Source: Streptomyces humi (GTDB lineage: Bacteria; Actinomycetota; Actinomycetes; Streptomycetales; Streptomycetaceae). From it: a DNA stretch of 64,000 nt. The first letter of the stretch is position 1. Every line of letters starts with the position of its first letter. Where the stretch lies: NCBI RefSeq assembly GCF_001005085.2, contig NZ_LBMU02000002.1:62001-126000 (forward strand). Direction: 5' to 3'. The translations under genes and the position numbers were made by a program. Below are positions 25,870 through 33,736 of the stretch, piece after piece. The notes under the pieces were generated by a model. It saw nothing but the letters and a program-made list of their open reading frames with translations, was not told the origin of the DNA and made no database searches.

Positions 25870-27981
25870 ATGAGGGCCGGAGACACAACCGCTACGACGA
25901 GGCCGGGGCCGGGGCGCCGGCGAGCCGTTCCATGGGCGGTGCTCGGCCTGTGGATTGCCGTGATCGCGCTCGTCGGGCCGTTCGCCGGGAAGCTCGGCAG
26001 CGTGCAGCACGACAAGGTCACCGACTACCTGCCGGCGAGCGCGGACTCGACGCAAGCCGCGAAGGTCGAGGAGAGGTTGCCCGGGGGCGAGACCACGGAG
26101 ATGGTGCTCGTCTACCACCGGGACGGCGGGCTCAGCGCCGCCGACCGGGAGACCGCGGCCGGGCAGATCGCGGAGATCACCCGGCAGCACGAGCTGATCG
26201 ACGGTGCGCCCCAGGGCATTCCGTCCAAGGACGGCACGACCCTGATGTACCCGATCGCCGGCAACCAGCCGGGGGCGAACGAGGAACAGCGGGACAAACT
26301 CGTCAACGACGTCCGCGAAGTCGCCCGGGGCGAAGGCGGGTTGAGCGTCGATGTGGGCGGCACCGGCGCGCTGGCCACCGACTCCGGCGCGGTCTACGAC
26401 TCGCTCGGCGGACCGCTGCTCTACACCACCGTCGCCGTCGTCGCCGTACTGCTGATCCTGATCTACCGCAGCCCCGTGCTGTGGCTCGTGCCCCTCGTCG
26501 TCGCCGGGATCGCCGACTACCTGTCGATGGGCGTCGCCTACGGCCTCAACCAGGCCTTCGGCACGACCGTCTCGGGGCAGAGCTCAGGTGTGATGACGAT
26601 CCTCGTGTTCGGCGCGGGCACGGACTACGCGCTGCTGCTCGTCTCGCGCTACCGGGAGGAGTTGCGGCGCTTCGAGCGACCGTACGAGGCCATGGTCGCC
26701 GCCCTGCGTGGCTGCGGGCCCGCCGTGCTCGCCTCGTCCGGTACCGTCGCCGCCGGACTGCTGTGCCTGCTCGCCGCCGACCTCAACAGCAGCCGGGGCA
26801 TGGGCCCGCTCGGCGCCGTCGGCGTGCTGTGCGCGCTGATCGCGATGATGACCCTGCTCCCCGCCGTCCTCGTAGTGGTCGGACGGCGCGTGTTCTGGCC
26901 GCTCGTGCCCGCCTTCGGGAGCACACCCAAGCAGCGGCGCAGCCTGTTCTCGGCGATGGGCGGCTCTGCCGGACGCAGGCCGCTGACCGTACTCGCGAGC
27001 GGTGCCGTACTGCTCGGCGCCCTGGCGCTGGGCTCGCTCAACCTGCCAGGAGCGCTCAAGCAGGAGGACTCCTTCGTCAGCAAGCCGGAGTCCGTCGTCG
27101 CGATGGAGACCCTTGCCAAGTCCTATCCCGGGCAGGGCAGCCAGCCCATCGACGTGATCACCCCGCAGGGGCGCGCCGACGAGACCCTCGCGGCCGTGCG
27201 CGGCACACCGGGCGTCGGCAGCGCGGAGAAGGGACGTACGGGAGACGGCTGGACCGAGATCTCCGTCTTCGCGAAGAGCGCACCCCAGTCGGCGGCGGAG
27301 ACCGCCACCATCAACTCCCTGCGAGGCAGACTGAAGGGCTCCTACGTCGGCGGGGACAGCGCACAGCAGATCGACCTGGAGGCCACCAACGCCCGGGACA
27401 CGAAGATCGTCGTACCGCTCGTCCTCGTCTCCGTGCTGCTCATCCTGATCGGGCTGCTGCGGAGTCTGGTCGCACCGCTGCTCCTGGTGGTCGCGGTCGT
27501 CGCGGTGTGGGGCGCCTCCCTCGGGATCGGCGGACTGGTCTTCGAACCGCTCCTCGGCCTGGAGGGCACCGATCCGGGGCTCGGACTGCTGTCCTTCGTG
27601 TTCCTGGTCGCCCTCGGCGTCGACTACGGCATCTTCCTCATGCACCGGATGAGGGAGGAGTCCCTGGCGGGAGCGGAACCGGCCGCGGCGGCACTCACCG
27701 CGCTGCGCACCACCGGCGGTGTCATCGCCTCCGCCGGCCTCGTCCTCGCCGCGACCTTCGCCGTGCTGACGAACATGGGCCTGGTGCAACTGGTCCAGCT
27801 CGGCTTCGTGATCGCCGTCGGCGTCCTGCTCGACACCTTCCTCGTACGGACGTACCTGGTGACCAGCGCGAGCGTCGCCCTGGGCCGCAAGGTGTGGTGG
27901 CCGGGCGTGCTCTCACGGGAGTTCGGGCCGGCCGAACCGACCGAGCCGCCACGGCAGCCGGAAACCGTCGGCGCACCCTGA
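25870..27981 (+). CDS. MMPL-family membrane transporter
   Basis: 703 residues with the RND/MMPL layout: TM1 (AVPWAVLGLWIAVIALVGPF), a large extracytoplasmic loop, a block of about five helices containing GAGTDYALLLVSRYREELRR, a second loop, and a final helix block with VFLVALGVDYGIFLMHRMREE. These internally duplicated D-Y motifs carry the proton-relay residues. MMPL proteins export lipids, siderophore precursors or drugs. The start ATG at 25870 follows GGAGGGAG. It is followed by a histidine kinase and response regulator on the same strand, so the pair may control its expression. The substrate is not predictable. Confidence 0.92.
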   Translation: MRAGDTTATTRPGPGRRRAVPWAVLGLWIAVIALVGPFAGKLGSVQHDKVTDYLPASADSTQAAKVEERLPGGETTEMVLVYHRDGGLSAADRETAAGQIAEITRQHELIDGAPQGIPSKDGTTLMYPIAGNQPGANEEQRDKLVNDVREVARGEGGLSVDVGGTGALATDSGAVYDSLGGPLLYTTVAVVAVLLILIYRSPVLWLVPLVVAGIADYLSMGVAYGLNQAFGTTVSGQSSGVMTILVFGAGTDYALLLVSRYREELRRFERPYEAMVAALRGCGPAVLASSGTVAAGLLCLLAADLNSSRGMGPLGAVGVLCALIAMMTLLPAVLVVVGRRVFWPLVPAFGSTPKQRRSLFSAMGGSAGRRPLTVLASGAVLLGALALGSLNLPGALKQEDSFVSKPESVVAMETLAKSYPGQGSQPIDVITPQGRADETLAAVRGTPGVGSAEKGRTGDGWTEISVFAKSAPQSAAETATINSLRGRLKGSYVGGDSAQQIDLEATNARDTKIVVPLVLVSVLLILIGLLRSLVAPLLLVVAVVAVWGASLGIGGLVFEPLLGLEGTDPGLGLLSFVFLVALGVDYGIFLMHRMREESLAGAEPAAAALTALRTTGGVIASAGLVLAATFAVLTNMGLVQLVQLGFVIAVGVLLDTFLVRTYLVTSASVALGRKVWWPGVLSREFGPAEPTEPPRQPETVGAP

Positions 27982-28163
27982 GCACGTCGGGCGAACGCCT
28001 CGATCGAGCACTTGATCCGGCGGGCCCGCCCGGGTGTCTCTCCTTCCGGAGCGGCACCCGGGTTCCCGCACGAGTACCGGAAGATGGAGCCGTGGAGGAA
28101 CGGGGAACGACCACAGGGGTACGCGACCGGTCGGCGGCGGAGACGACGGCCGGTGGCGGCGGG

Positions 28164-28199
28164 CGGTCCCCTCGCGTCGAGCGGTCCCCTCGCGTCGAG
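28164..28199 (+). repeat. Exact 18-bp tandem duplication
   Basis: CGGTCCCCTCGCGTCGAG occurs twice without a gap, just before the ATG chosen for the histidine kinase. If the upstream GTG at 28092 were the true start, it would encode a duplicated hexapeptide SPRVER. Confidence 0.9.
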
Positions 28200-28205
28200 C
28201 GCATC

Positions 28206-29477
28206 ATGTCCGCCGTCAACCGCGAACCGCTCACCGCACCGCACCGCGCCCGCAACGACGCGGTCCTCGCGCCGGGCGTCGCCGTGCTCGCCGCAGCCAT
28301 CGCGCTGATGGGCGGCGAAGGGATCAGGCCCGACCATCTCAGCTGGACACTGCTGCTCGCCGGGCACGTGCCCCTGGTATGGCGGCGGCGCAGTCCGTTG
28401 GTGGCCCTGCTCGGGGTGGTGGCCTGCATGGCTCCGTACTACGCCCTCGACTACGACCCCGCCCTGCCCGTCCCCGCGACCGTCCTGGCGCTCTACACCG
28501 TCGCGGCGACCGGCGCCGTGCGCCGCACGCTGCTCACCGGTGTCGCCGTCCTCGTCCCGACACTGATCGGCAACGGCCTCACCGACCCGGAGGGGGCGCT
28601 GGAGTCCCTGGAGATCTCCGGCTGGATCATCGCGGTCCTGTTCATCGGTATCGCCGTCCGCTACTACCGCTTGTACGTCGCCTCCATCGTCGAACGGGCC
28701 GAACGGGCCGAACGCACCCGGGAGGAGGAGGCCAGGCGCCGCGTCGCCGAGGAACGGCTGCGGATGGCCCGTGACCTGCACGACCTGCTCGCCCACAGCA
28801 TCACCCTCATCGGCGTGCAGGCGTCCGTGGCGGCCCACGTCCTCACCGCCGACCCCGAGCGCCTCGACCGCAAGGCCGTCGCCCAGGCACTGGACGACAT
28901 CGCGGGGACCTGCCGGATCGCCCGGGGGGAACTGCGGACGACGCTGGCGGTGCTGCGGGCGCATGACACGGCCGTGGGAGGGGGCGCGGATCCGGCAGCG
29001 GGGGCCGGTTCCGTGTCCGGTTCCGTGTCCGGGGCCGAGGACATGCGGGGGCCGCTGCCCGGGATCGACGGACTGGCCGGTCTCGCGGAGACCGGCCGGG
29101 TGGCCGGGGCCAAGGTCGAGCTGTCCGTCCGCGCGGACGGCATCCCGCCCTCCGTGGGCGCCGCCGCGTACCGGATCGTGCAGGAGGCGCTCACCAACGC
29201 CGTACGGCACGGTGGCCGCGAGGACCTCACCGTGCGGGTGGGTCTGTGGACCGCGGACGGCGCACTGCGGGTGAGCGTCAGGGACGACGGGACGGGCGGG
29301 GACGCCGGCTCGGGCCGCGGGACGGGGCGGTCCGACGGCACGCCGGGGTTCGGGCTCGTCGGAATGCGGGAGCGGGCCCGCAGCGTGGGCGGCACACTGG
29401 ACGCCGGTCCAGGACCCGCCGAGGGCTTCGAGGTGACCGCCACACTGCCGCTGTCCCGGGAGGGCGAGGTCCGATGA
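28206..29477 (+). CDS. NarL-type sensor histidine kinase
   Basis: 423 residues from ATG 28206. About four to five membrane helices (residues 18-155) are followed by a coiled coil rich in Glu/Arg (ERAERAERTREEEARRRVAE). Next comes the HisKA_3 dimerisation box ARDLHDLLAHSITLIGVQAS with phospho-acceptor His192, and then a HATPase_c domain (YRIVQEALTNAVRHG as N-box, VRDDGTG, GFGLVGMRERARSVGG). The kinase autophosphorylates at the membrane and passes the phosphate to the regulator encoded 4 bases upstream of its own end. GTG 28092 is an alternative start that would add 38 unstructured residues; neither start has a good ribosome-binding site. Confidence 0.88.
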   Translation: MSAVNREPLTAPHRARNDAVLAPGVAVLAAAIALMGGEGIRPDHLSWTLLLAGHVPLVWRRRSPLVALLGVVACMAPYYALDYDPALPVPATVLALYTVAATGAVRRTLLTGVAVLVPTLIGNGLTDPEGALESLEISGWIIAVLFIGIAVRYYRLYVASIVERAERAERTREEEARRRVAEERLRMARDLHDLLAHSITLIGVQASVAAHVLTADPERLDRKAVAQALDDIAGTCRIARGELRTTLAVLRAHDTAVGGGADPAAGAGSVSGSVSGAEDMRGPLPGIDGLAGLAETGRVAGAKVELSVRADGIPPSVGAAAYRIVQEALTNAVRHGGREDLTVRVGLWTADGALRVSVRDDGTGGDAGSGRGTGRSDGTPGFGLVGMRERARSVGGTLDAGPGPAEGFEVTATLPLSREGEVR

Positions 29478-30145
29478 CCATCCGCGTACTGCTGGCCGAC
29501 GACCAGAACCTCGTACGGGCCTCCTTCGCGATGCTCGTCTCGTCGGCCGGCGACATGGAGGTCGTCGCCGAGGCGGCCACCGGGAGGGAGGCCGTCGCGC
29601 TGGCCCGGTCGGCGCGGGCCGATCTCGTCGTGATGGACGTCCGCATGCCCGACCTCGACGGGATCGAGGCGACCCGGCTCATCGCCGCCGACGAGGATCT
29701 CGCGGGGGTGAAGGTGCTCGTCCTGACGACGTACGAGACCGATGAGAACATCGTGGAGGCACTGCGGGCCGGGGCGTCCGGCTTCCTCGTGAAGGACATC
29801 AGGCCGGCCGAACTCCTCGACGCCATCCGGACGGTGGCCGCGGGCGAGTCCCTCCTCTCACCCGGTCCCACCTCGCGGCTGATCGCCCGCTTTCTGCGCG
29901 CGCCGAACACCGCGACGACATCCGCGGTGGGCGGGCCGAGCGGGCTGTCCGAACGGGAACGCCAGGTGCTCGTGCTGGTCGCGCGCGGTCTCAACAACTC
30001 GGAGATCGCGGACGCGTTGGGACTCAGCCCGCTGACCGCGAAGACCCATGTCAGCAGGATCATGGGCAAGTTGGGGGCGCGGGACCGGGCACAGCTGGTG
30101 ATCGTGGCGTACGAGTCGGGGCTTGTGATACCTGGGACTGTCTGA
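29474..30145 (+). CDS. NarL/FixJ-family response regulator
   Basis: 223 residues. The receiver domain (MTIRVLLADDQNLVRASFAM) has phospho-acceptor Asp55 (VVMDVRMPD), the conserved Thr in VLVLTTY and Lys in FLVKDIRPAE. The C-terminal LuxR HTH reads LSERERQVLVLVARGLNNSE, IADALGLSPLTAKTHVSRIM, GKLGARDRAQLVI. Its ATG overlaps the kinase stop (ATGA), so the two form a coupled two-component system downstream of the MMPL exporter. Confidence 0.95.
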   Translation: MTIRVLLADDQNLVRASFAMLVSSAGDMEVVAEAATGREAVALARSARADLVVMDVRMPDLDGIEATRLIAADEDLAGVKVLVLTTYETDENIVEALRAGASGFLVKDIRPAELLDAIRTVAAGESLLSPGPTSRLIARFLRAPNTATTSAVGGPSGLSERERQVLVLVARGLNNSEIADALGLSPLTAKTHVSRIMGKLGARDRAQLVIVAYESGLVIPGTV

Positions 30146-30239
30146 GTTCGGGCCGACTTCGGGTCGGGTTCAGGTTGCTTTCCGGGGGCCGAGGCGGCGT
30201 GATCCGCTTCGGTCAAGCCGTGTCGGGGCGTCCACCGCA

Positions 30240-30412
30240 CGCCGACCGTCGGGGAACCGGCATGCGACTGCTCGTCGGTGCTGCTGAACTCTGCTGGGTG
30301 GATGCCAAGCCGGTTCAGTTCCTCCCACAGGCCGGCCAGGGTCTCGTCGGGATCGAACCGGAACTCGCTTTCGGGAACGCGCCAGAACGTCCAGCCGTGG
30401 TCAGGGCCGTGA
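30240..30412 (-). pseudogene. Possible remnant of a helicase-associated endonuclease C-terminus
   Basis: The 255 bases between the response regulator and the GNAT gene hold no intact gene. On the minus strand one frame reads GPDHGWTFWRVPESEFRFDP followed by DETLAGLWEELNRLGIHPAE. The GW-x-FWRV ... LW-x-L-x-x-LGI pattern is like the Vsr/MTES-type nuclease end of large superfamily-1 helicases. It has no start and no stop in a sensible place. Treated as a decayed fragment with low certainty. Confidence 0.3.
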
Positions 30413-30862
30413 GACGTTGAGCGGTAGGGGTCGGTGGAAGACGGCCATGGCCCGGCCGGGGCCGTTGTAGTCGTCGACGATCTTCGCGTCGAAGCCGAGG
30501 CGGCGGTGGAAGGCGATCGAGCCGGTGTTCTCGACTGACGTGATCGCCTTCAGCCGGCGTGCGCCGTGCCGTTCCGCGGCTTCAGCGAACGCCGCGTACA
30601 AGCGACGCCCGAGACCTGTGCCACGGGCGTCGTCCCGCGTGGCGATCAGGTGCACGTACCCGGTGCCGTCCGGGGTGACGAACCCGAAGACGTACCCGCG
30701 GATTCCGTCCTCGGCTCGGGCGACCAGGCAGGTGGTACCGAACTCCTGCACCAGGGCCAGAAGGTGCAGCGCCCGAAGGTCACGGTCGCCCCAGTAGCGG
30801 GAGTGGTCAGTCAGGACCTGGTGGAAGTCGGCCACCGCGGCCGGTGCGATGTGTGTCCCCAT
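30401..30862 (-). CDS. GNAT-family N-acetyltransferase
   Basis: 153 residues from ATG 30862 (a second ATG at 30874 would add four). The acetyl-CoA pyrophosphate loop is seen in RDDARGTGLGRRLYAAFAEA (R-G-x-G-L-G-R). It is preceded by YVHLIATRDD on beta4 and followed by ENTGSIAFHRRLGFDAKIV, the beta5/alpha4 signature. The substrate amine is unknown. The gene starts only 34 bases from the divergent P-loop kinase, with no clear Shine-Dalgarno, so one or both transcripts may be leaderless. Confidence 0.85.
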   Translation of the reverse strand: MGTHIAPAAVADFHQVLTDHSRYWGDRDLRALHLLALVQEFGTTCLVARAEDGIRGYVFGFVTPDGTGYVHLIATRDDARGTGLGRRLYAAFAEAAERHGARRLKAITSVENTGSIAFHRRLGFDAKIVDDYNGPGRAMAVFHRPLPLNVSRP

Positions 30863-30896
30863 GGCGACGATCATGGCAGGCTGGGACCCTGGCCGG

Positions 30897-31565
30897 ATGC
30901 TGTTCAAGCTGACGGGATCCAGTTGTTCGGGCAAGACGACACTCGCTTCGTCGGTGGCCGGCCGGCTCCGGCAGGTCGCCGTGCACGACTTCGACGAGGT
31001 CGGCGTGCCGGAGCGGCCCGATCGCCAGTGGCGCCACCGCATGACCGAACACTGGGTGCGTCGCGCGCTGGAATACCAGGACCGCGGGATCGACCTGCTG
31101 CTGACGGGGCAGTCCCCGCTCGGTGAAGTCCTGGCCGCTCCCTCCGCGCCGCTGCTGGCGGGGATCGCCGTGTGTCTGATCGACGTCGCCGACGACGTCC
31201 GGCGCGACCGGCTCGCCGTGCGTGACGCCGGCCGGTGGGACGGCGCCGCCGTCGATGCCTTCATCGGCTGGGCCGCCTGGCACCGCGGGCATGCCCACGA
31301 CCCCCGCCATCGGCCGGACGTCGTCACGAGCGGCGGTTGGCCGGAGATGGTCTGGCACCGGTGGACGGGATGGACCGCCGAGGATCCACGTTGGCGCACC
31401 CACCTGCTCGACACCACCGGCCGGCCGGTGACGGAGTCGGTTGACCAGGTGCAGCGGTGGGTGACCGGGCAACGCGACGCGTACCGCGCGGGCCGGCTGC
31501 CCCTGGGCCATGGCTGGCAGGACAGGCCGGTCCTCCCCACTGACCGCCGCGCCTCGTCCACTTGA
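30897..31565 (+). CDS. P-loop ATP-binding kinase-like protein
   Basis: 222 residues. The start ATG 30897 is immediately followed by beta1 and the Walker A motif: MLFKLTGSSCSGKTTLASSV. Then come HDFDEVGVPERPDRQWRHRM, with acidic residues suited to phosphoacceptor binding, LLLTGQSPLGEVLAAPS, and a DDVRRDRLAVRDAG lid-like basic segment. The layout resembles small-molecule kinases of the AAA_33/shikimate-kinase type, and no specific substrate can be assigned. It is divergent from the GNAT gene with a very short spacer. Confidence 0.75.
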   Translation: MLFKLTGSSCSGKTTLASSVAGRLRQVAVHDFDEVGVPERPDRQWRHRMTEHWVRRALEYQDRGIDLLLTGQSPLGEVLAAPSAPLLAGIAVCLIDVADDVRRDRLAVRDAGRWDGAAVDAFIGWAAWHRGHAHDPRHRPDVVTSGGWPEMVWHRWTGWTAEDPRWRTHLLDTTGRPVTESVDQVQRWVTGQRDAYRAGRLPLGHGWQDRPVLPTDRRASST

Positions 31566-31637
31566 CCGGCGGTCACGGGCCGGTTCCGGGCACGACCCGC
31601 GGGAGAGCGGCACTGCGGTCGCCGGGCACCGGTCTCC

Positions 31638-31700
31638 GGACGCCGGACGCCGGACGCCGGACGCCGGACGCCGGACGCCGGACGCCGGACGCCGGACGCC
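31638..31700 (+). repeat. Nine perfect copies of a 7-bp tandem repeat
   Basis: GGACGCC is repeated nine times without interruption, between the kinase gene and the 3' end of the convergent hydrolase gene, and ends 20 bases from that gene's stop. The 7-bp unit is not a multiple of three and no frame is used. It is a candidate variable-number locus. Confidence 0.95.
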
Positions 31701-31719
31701 GGAGCCTGGAGTGACCAGC

Positions 31720-32445
31720 TCACTTCGTCAAGGGCAGGCACTCGGCGAGCAGGGCGACGACATCGCGCCAGGCCCGCTGCGCGTGCCGTGGGTGGTGGCC
31801 GACGCCGGGGACCACGGGCTGGTCGACGGGTGGGTGGTGGAAGGCGTGCAGGGCGCCACCGTAGACCACGAGGCGCCAGTCGACGCCCGCGGCCTGCATC
31901 TCGGCGGCGAACGCGTCCCGTTGGGCGGGCGGCATGATCGGGTCTTCCGAACCGACCCCGGCCCACACCGGGCAGCGAATGCGTGCCGCCTCGCCCGGTC
32001 GGCCCGTGGTCAGCGCGTTGACCGTCCCGATGGCCCGCAGGTTGACGCCGTCGCGCCCGAGTTCCAGCCCGATGGCGCCCCCGGTGCCGTAGCCGACGGC
32101 GGCGATCCGGTCGGGGTCGGTGCGCGGTTCGGCACGCAGCACGTCGAACGCCGCGTGGCCGATGTCCCGCATCCGGTCGGGGTCGGCGAGCAGCGGCATG
32201 CAACGGGCCAGCATCTCCTCGGGGTCGCGCAGGTAGCGCCCGCCGTGGAGGTCGAAGGCGAGCGCCACGTATCCCAGCTCGGCGAGCGCGTCGGCCCGGC
32301 GGCGCTCGACGTCGCCGAGCCCCGGGCCCTCTGGTCCGAGCAGCACCGCGGGCCGGCGACCGGCACCGGCCGGGAGCGCGAGGTGCCCGGTCATCGTCAG
32401 GCCGTCGGCGGGGTACCGGACCGTGCACGTGGTGATCGTCGTCAT
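31720..32445 (-). CDS. Dienelactone-hydrolase-family protein lacking the catalytic Cys
   Basis: 241 residues with an alpha/beta-hydrolase fold: PAVLLGPEGPGLGD, YVALAFDLHGG, DPDRIAAVGYGTGGAIGLEL, CPVWAGVGSEDPIMPP (acid strand) and GGALHAFHHPPVD (His). In true dienelactone hydrolases the nucleophile elbow is G-x-C-x-G-G; here it reads GYGTGG, so the nucleophile position is Gly. Asp and His appear retained. The protein may therefore be non-hydrolytic or use another residue. The start is ATG 32445. The substrate is unknown. Confidence 0.8.
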   Translation of the reverse strand: MTTITTCTVRYPADGLTMTGHLALPAGAGRRPAVLLGPEGPGLGDVERRRADALAELGYVALAFDLHGGRYLRDPEEMLARCMPLLADPDRMRDIGHAAFDVLRAEPRTDPDRIAAVGYGTGGAIGLELGRDGVNLRAIGTVNALTTGRPGEAARIRCPVWAGVGSEDPIMPPAQRDAFAAEMQAAGVDWRLVVYGGALHAFHHPPVDQPVVPGVGHHPRHAQRAWRDVVALLAECLPLTK

Positions 32446-32620
32446 GAGACCGGACGGTAGTGACCGTCGACCCCGGTCGGGCCGGTGTTCTGCCGCCGGC
32501 AGAGCAGCGCGGGTGCCCGCGGCCGTCATGACCCGCATCGGCGACGGTGGGGCCGCTCCCCCTTGACGGCCCCACCGGGCGCCCGGCCCGTGCCGTGCTC
32601 ACCCTCTCCGGCGTCCGGGC

Positions 32621-33034
32621 TCAGCAGCTGGCGAGCCACTTGTGGGACAGCACCTTGAGGCCGGGGCCGCCGCTGACGCCTGGGCCCTTCACGCCCTGTC
32701 CTATGCAGCCGAGATACCCCGAGTAGCCCGCTCCGGAATAGAGGCCGACCCCTTCGTACGAGGAAGAAGTCCCGTGGTTGTAGACCGACTTGACGTTGCG
32801 GTCGTCGGCCCATGAACACGTCACGGTCCCGCTGGTCCAGTCGCTGTCGGCGTTGCTCCAACTGCATCGGTTCCCGGTGTAGTTGATCTGGTCCCAGACG
32901 CACAGGCTGCCGGAAGGGCAGTCACTCGCGGCGGCCTCGGCCGAACTCGGTGCCAACAGGCCCAGAGCCGCCACCGTGGCGGCGACGACGGTCACGCTCA
33001 GAGTCCCGCGGACGGTGCGAGTTGTGACGTTCAT
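32621..33034 (-). CDS. Secreted peptidase inhibitor family I36 protein
   Basis: 137 residues. A signal peptide (MNVTTRTVRGTLSVTVVAAT to SAEAAA, ~35) is followed by a small Cys-rich beta/gamma-crystallin-like domain: CPSGSLCVWDQINYTGNRCS, a central Trp/Asp-rich stretch with DRNVKSVYNHG, and a Gly/Tyr-rich end (GLYSGAGYSGYLGCIGQG). This is the pattern of Streptomyces metalloproteinase inhibitor SMPI-like I36 proteins. An AAAGGA ribosome site precedes ATG 33034. Inhibition of an extracellular protease is family knowledge, not shown here. Confidence 0.85.
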   Translation of the reverse strand: MNVTTRTVRGTLSVTVVAATVAALGLLAPSSAEAAASDCPSGSLCVWDQINYTGNRCSWSNADSDWTSGTVTCSWADDRNVKSVYNHGTSSSYEGVGLYSGAGYSGYLGCIGQGVKGPGVSGGPGLKVLSHKWLASC

Positions 33035-33195
33035 TCATGGTCCTTTCCCGTGAGTGGCCCTTCCGGCGGAGACCACGTCTCGGGCCGGCCCTTCGGCGGT
33101 GCGCGCACCGATCGTGGAATGCCGACCTTGTCGAAACCTTGTCCGCGGCGGGCGGGTAGATCTCCGCCGGACGGTCCGGGCCCGCGCGCGGCGTG

Positions 33196-33246
33196 TCAGG
33201 AGGGGTGACCGCGTCGAGACAGAGTCGACGTGCCACCCTCTCCTGA
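33196..33246 (+). other. Long structured hairpin upstream of the FKBP gene
   Basis: TCAGGAGGGGTG (33196-33207) pairs with CACCCTCTCCTGA (33234-33246) with one bulge, and inside it CGTCGA (33212-33217) pairs with TCGACG (33225-33230) around a 7-base loop. It lies in the 248-base divergent gap, ending 36 bases before the FKBP start, where a terminator is not expected. It may be a leader structure or a regulator site. Confidence 0.5.
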
Positions 33247-33282
33247 AAGAACCGGCTACCGACGGAGTGTGGTGAGGCTGCC

Positions 33283-33687
33283 ATGAGCGGACTGACGAAA
33301 CCCCAGGTCGACGTTCCGGAGGGGGACGCTCCCACCGAGCTGGCCGTCCGGGACCTGGTCGTCGGGGACGGGGCTGAGGTGAAGCCGGGCATGGTGGTCA
33401 GGGTCCACTATGTCGGGGTGACCTTTGAGACCGGGAAGGAGTTCGATTCCTCCTGGGAACGCGGCCAGCCGTTCAAGTTCGCCCTGGGCAGCGGCAAGGT
33501 CATCAAGGGCTGGGACCGCGGGGTGAGGGGGATGAAGGTCGGCGGCCGCCGCGAGATCATCGTTCCCCCGCGTCTCGGCTACGGCAAGCAGTCGCCCTCG
33601 CCGTTGATCCCGGCGGGCTCGACCCTGGTCTTCGTGGTCGACCTGCTGGACTCGTATTCCGGCACGAGCGGGTGGAGCACCACCTAG
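33283..33687 (+). CDS. FKBP-type peptidyl-prolyl cis-trans isomerase
   Basis: 134 residues, one FKBP domain covering nearly the whole protein. Typical motifs are VRVHYVGVTFETGKEFDSSW, PFKFALGSGKVIKGWDRGV, GMKVGGRREIIVPPRLGYG and IPAGSTLVFVVDLL. No signal peptide is present, so it acts in the cytoplasm on proline peptide bonds. The start is ATG 33283. Its 5' region carries a strong hairpin. Confidence 0.93.
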   Translation: MSGLTKPQVDVPEGDAPTELAVRDLVVGDGAEVKPGMVVRVHYVGVTFETGKEFDSSWERGQPFKFALGSGKVIKGWDRGVRGMKVGGRREIIVPPRLGYGKQSPSPLIPAGSTLVFVVDLLDSYSGTSGWSTT

Positions 33688-33736
33688 CCGCGCCGCGGTG
33701 GTGACGGCGGCGGGTGGATGACCGCACAATGCGCGG

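Noticed and set aside
21869..25888. Antisense open frame of about 1339 codons across the large glycosidase
   Set aside because: High GC removes stops from the antisense frame. The product is Arg/Gly/Val-rich, has no domains, and the plus strand encodes a coherent multi-domain enzyme.
31638..31700. Possible CRISPR array at the 7-bp repeats
   Set aside because: Repeats are contiguous and far too short, with no spacers and no cas genes in the window.
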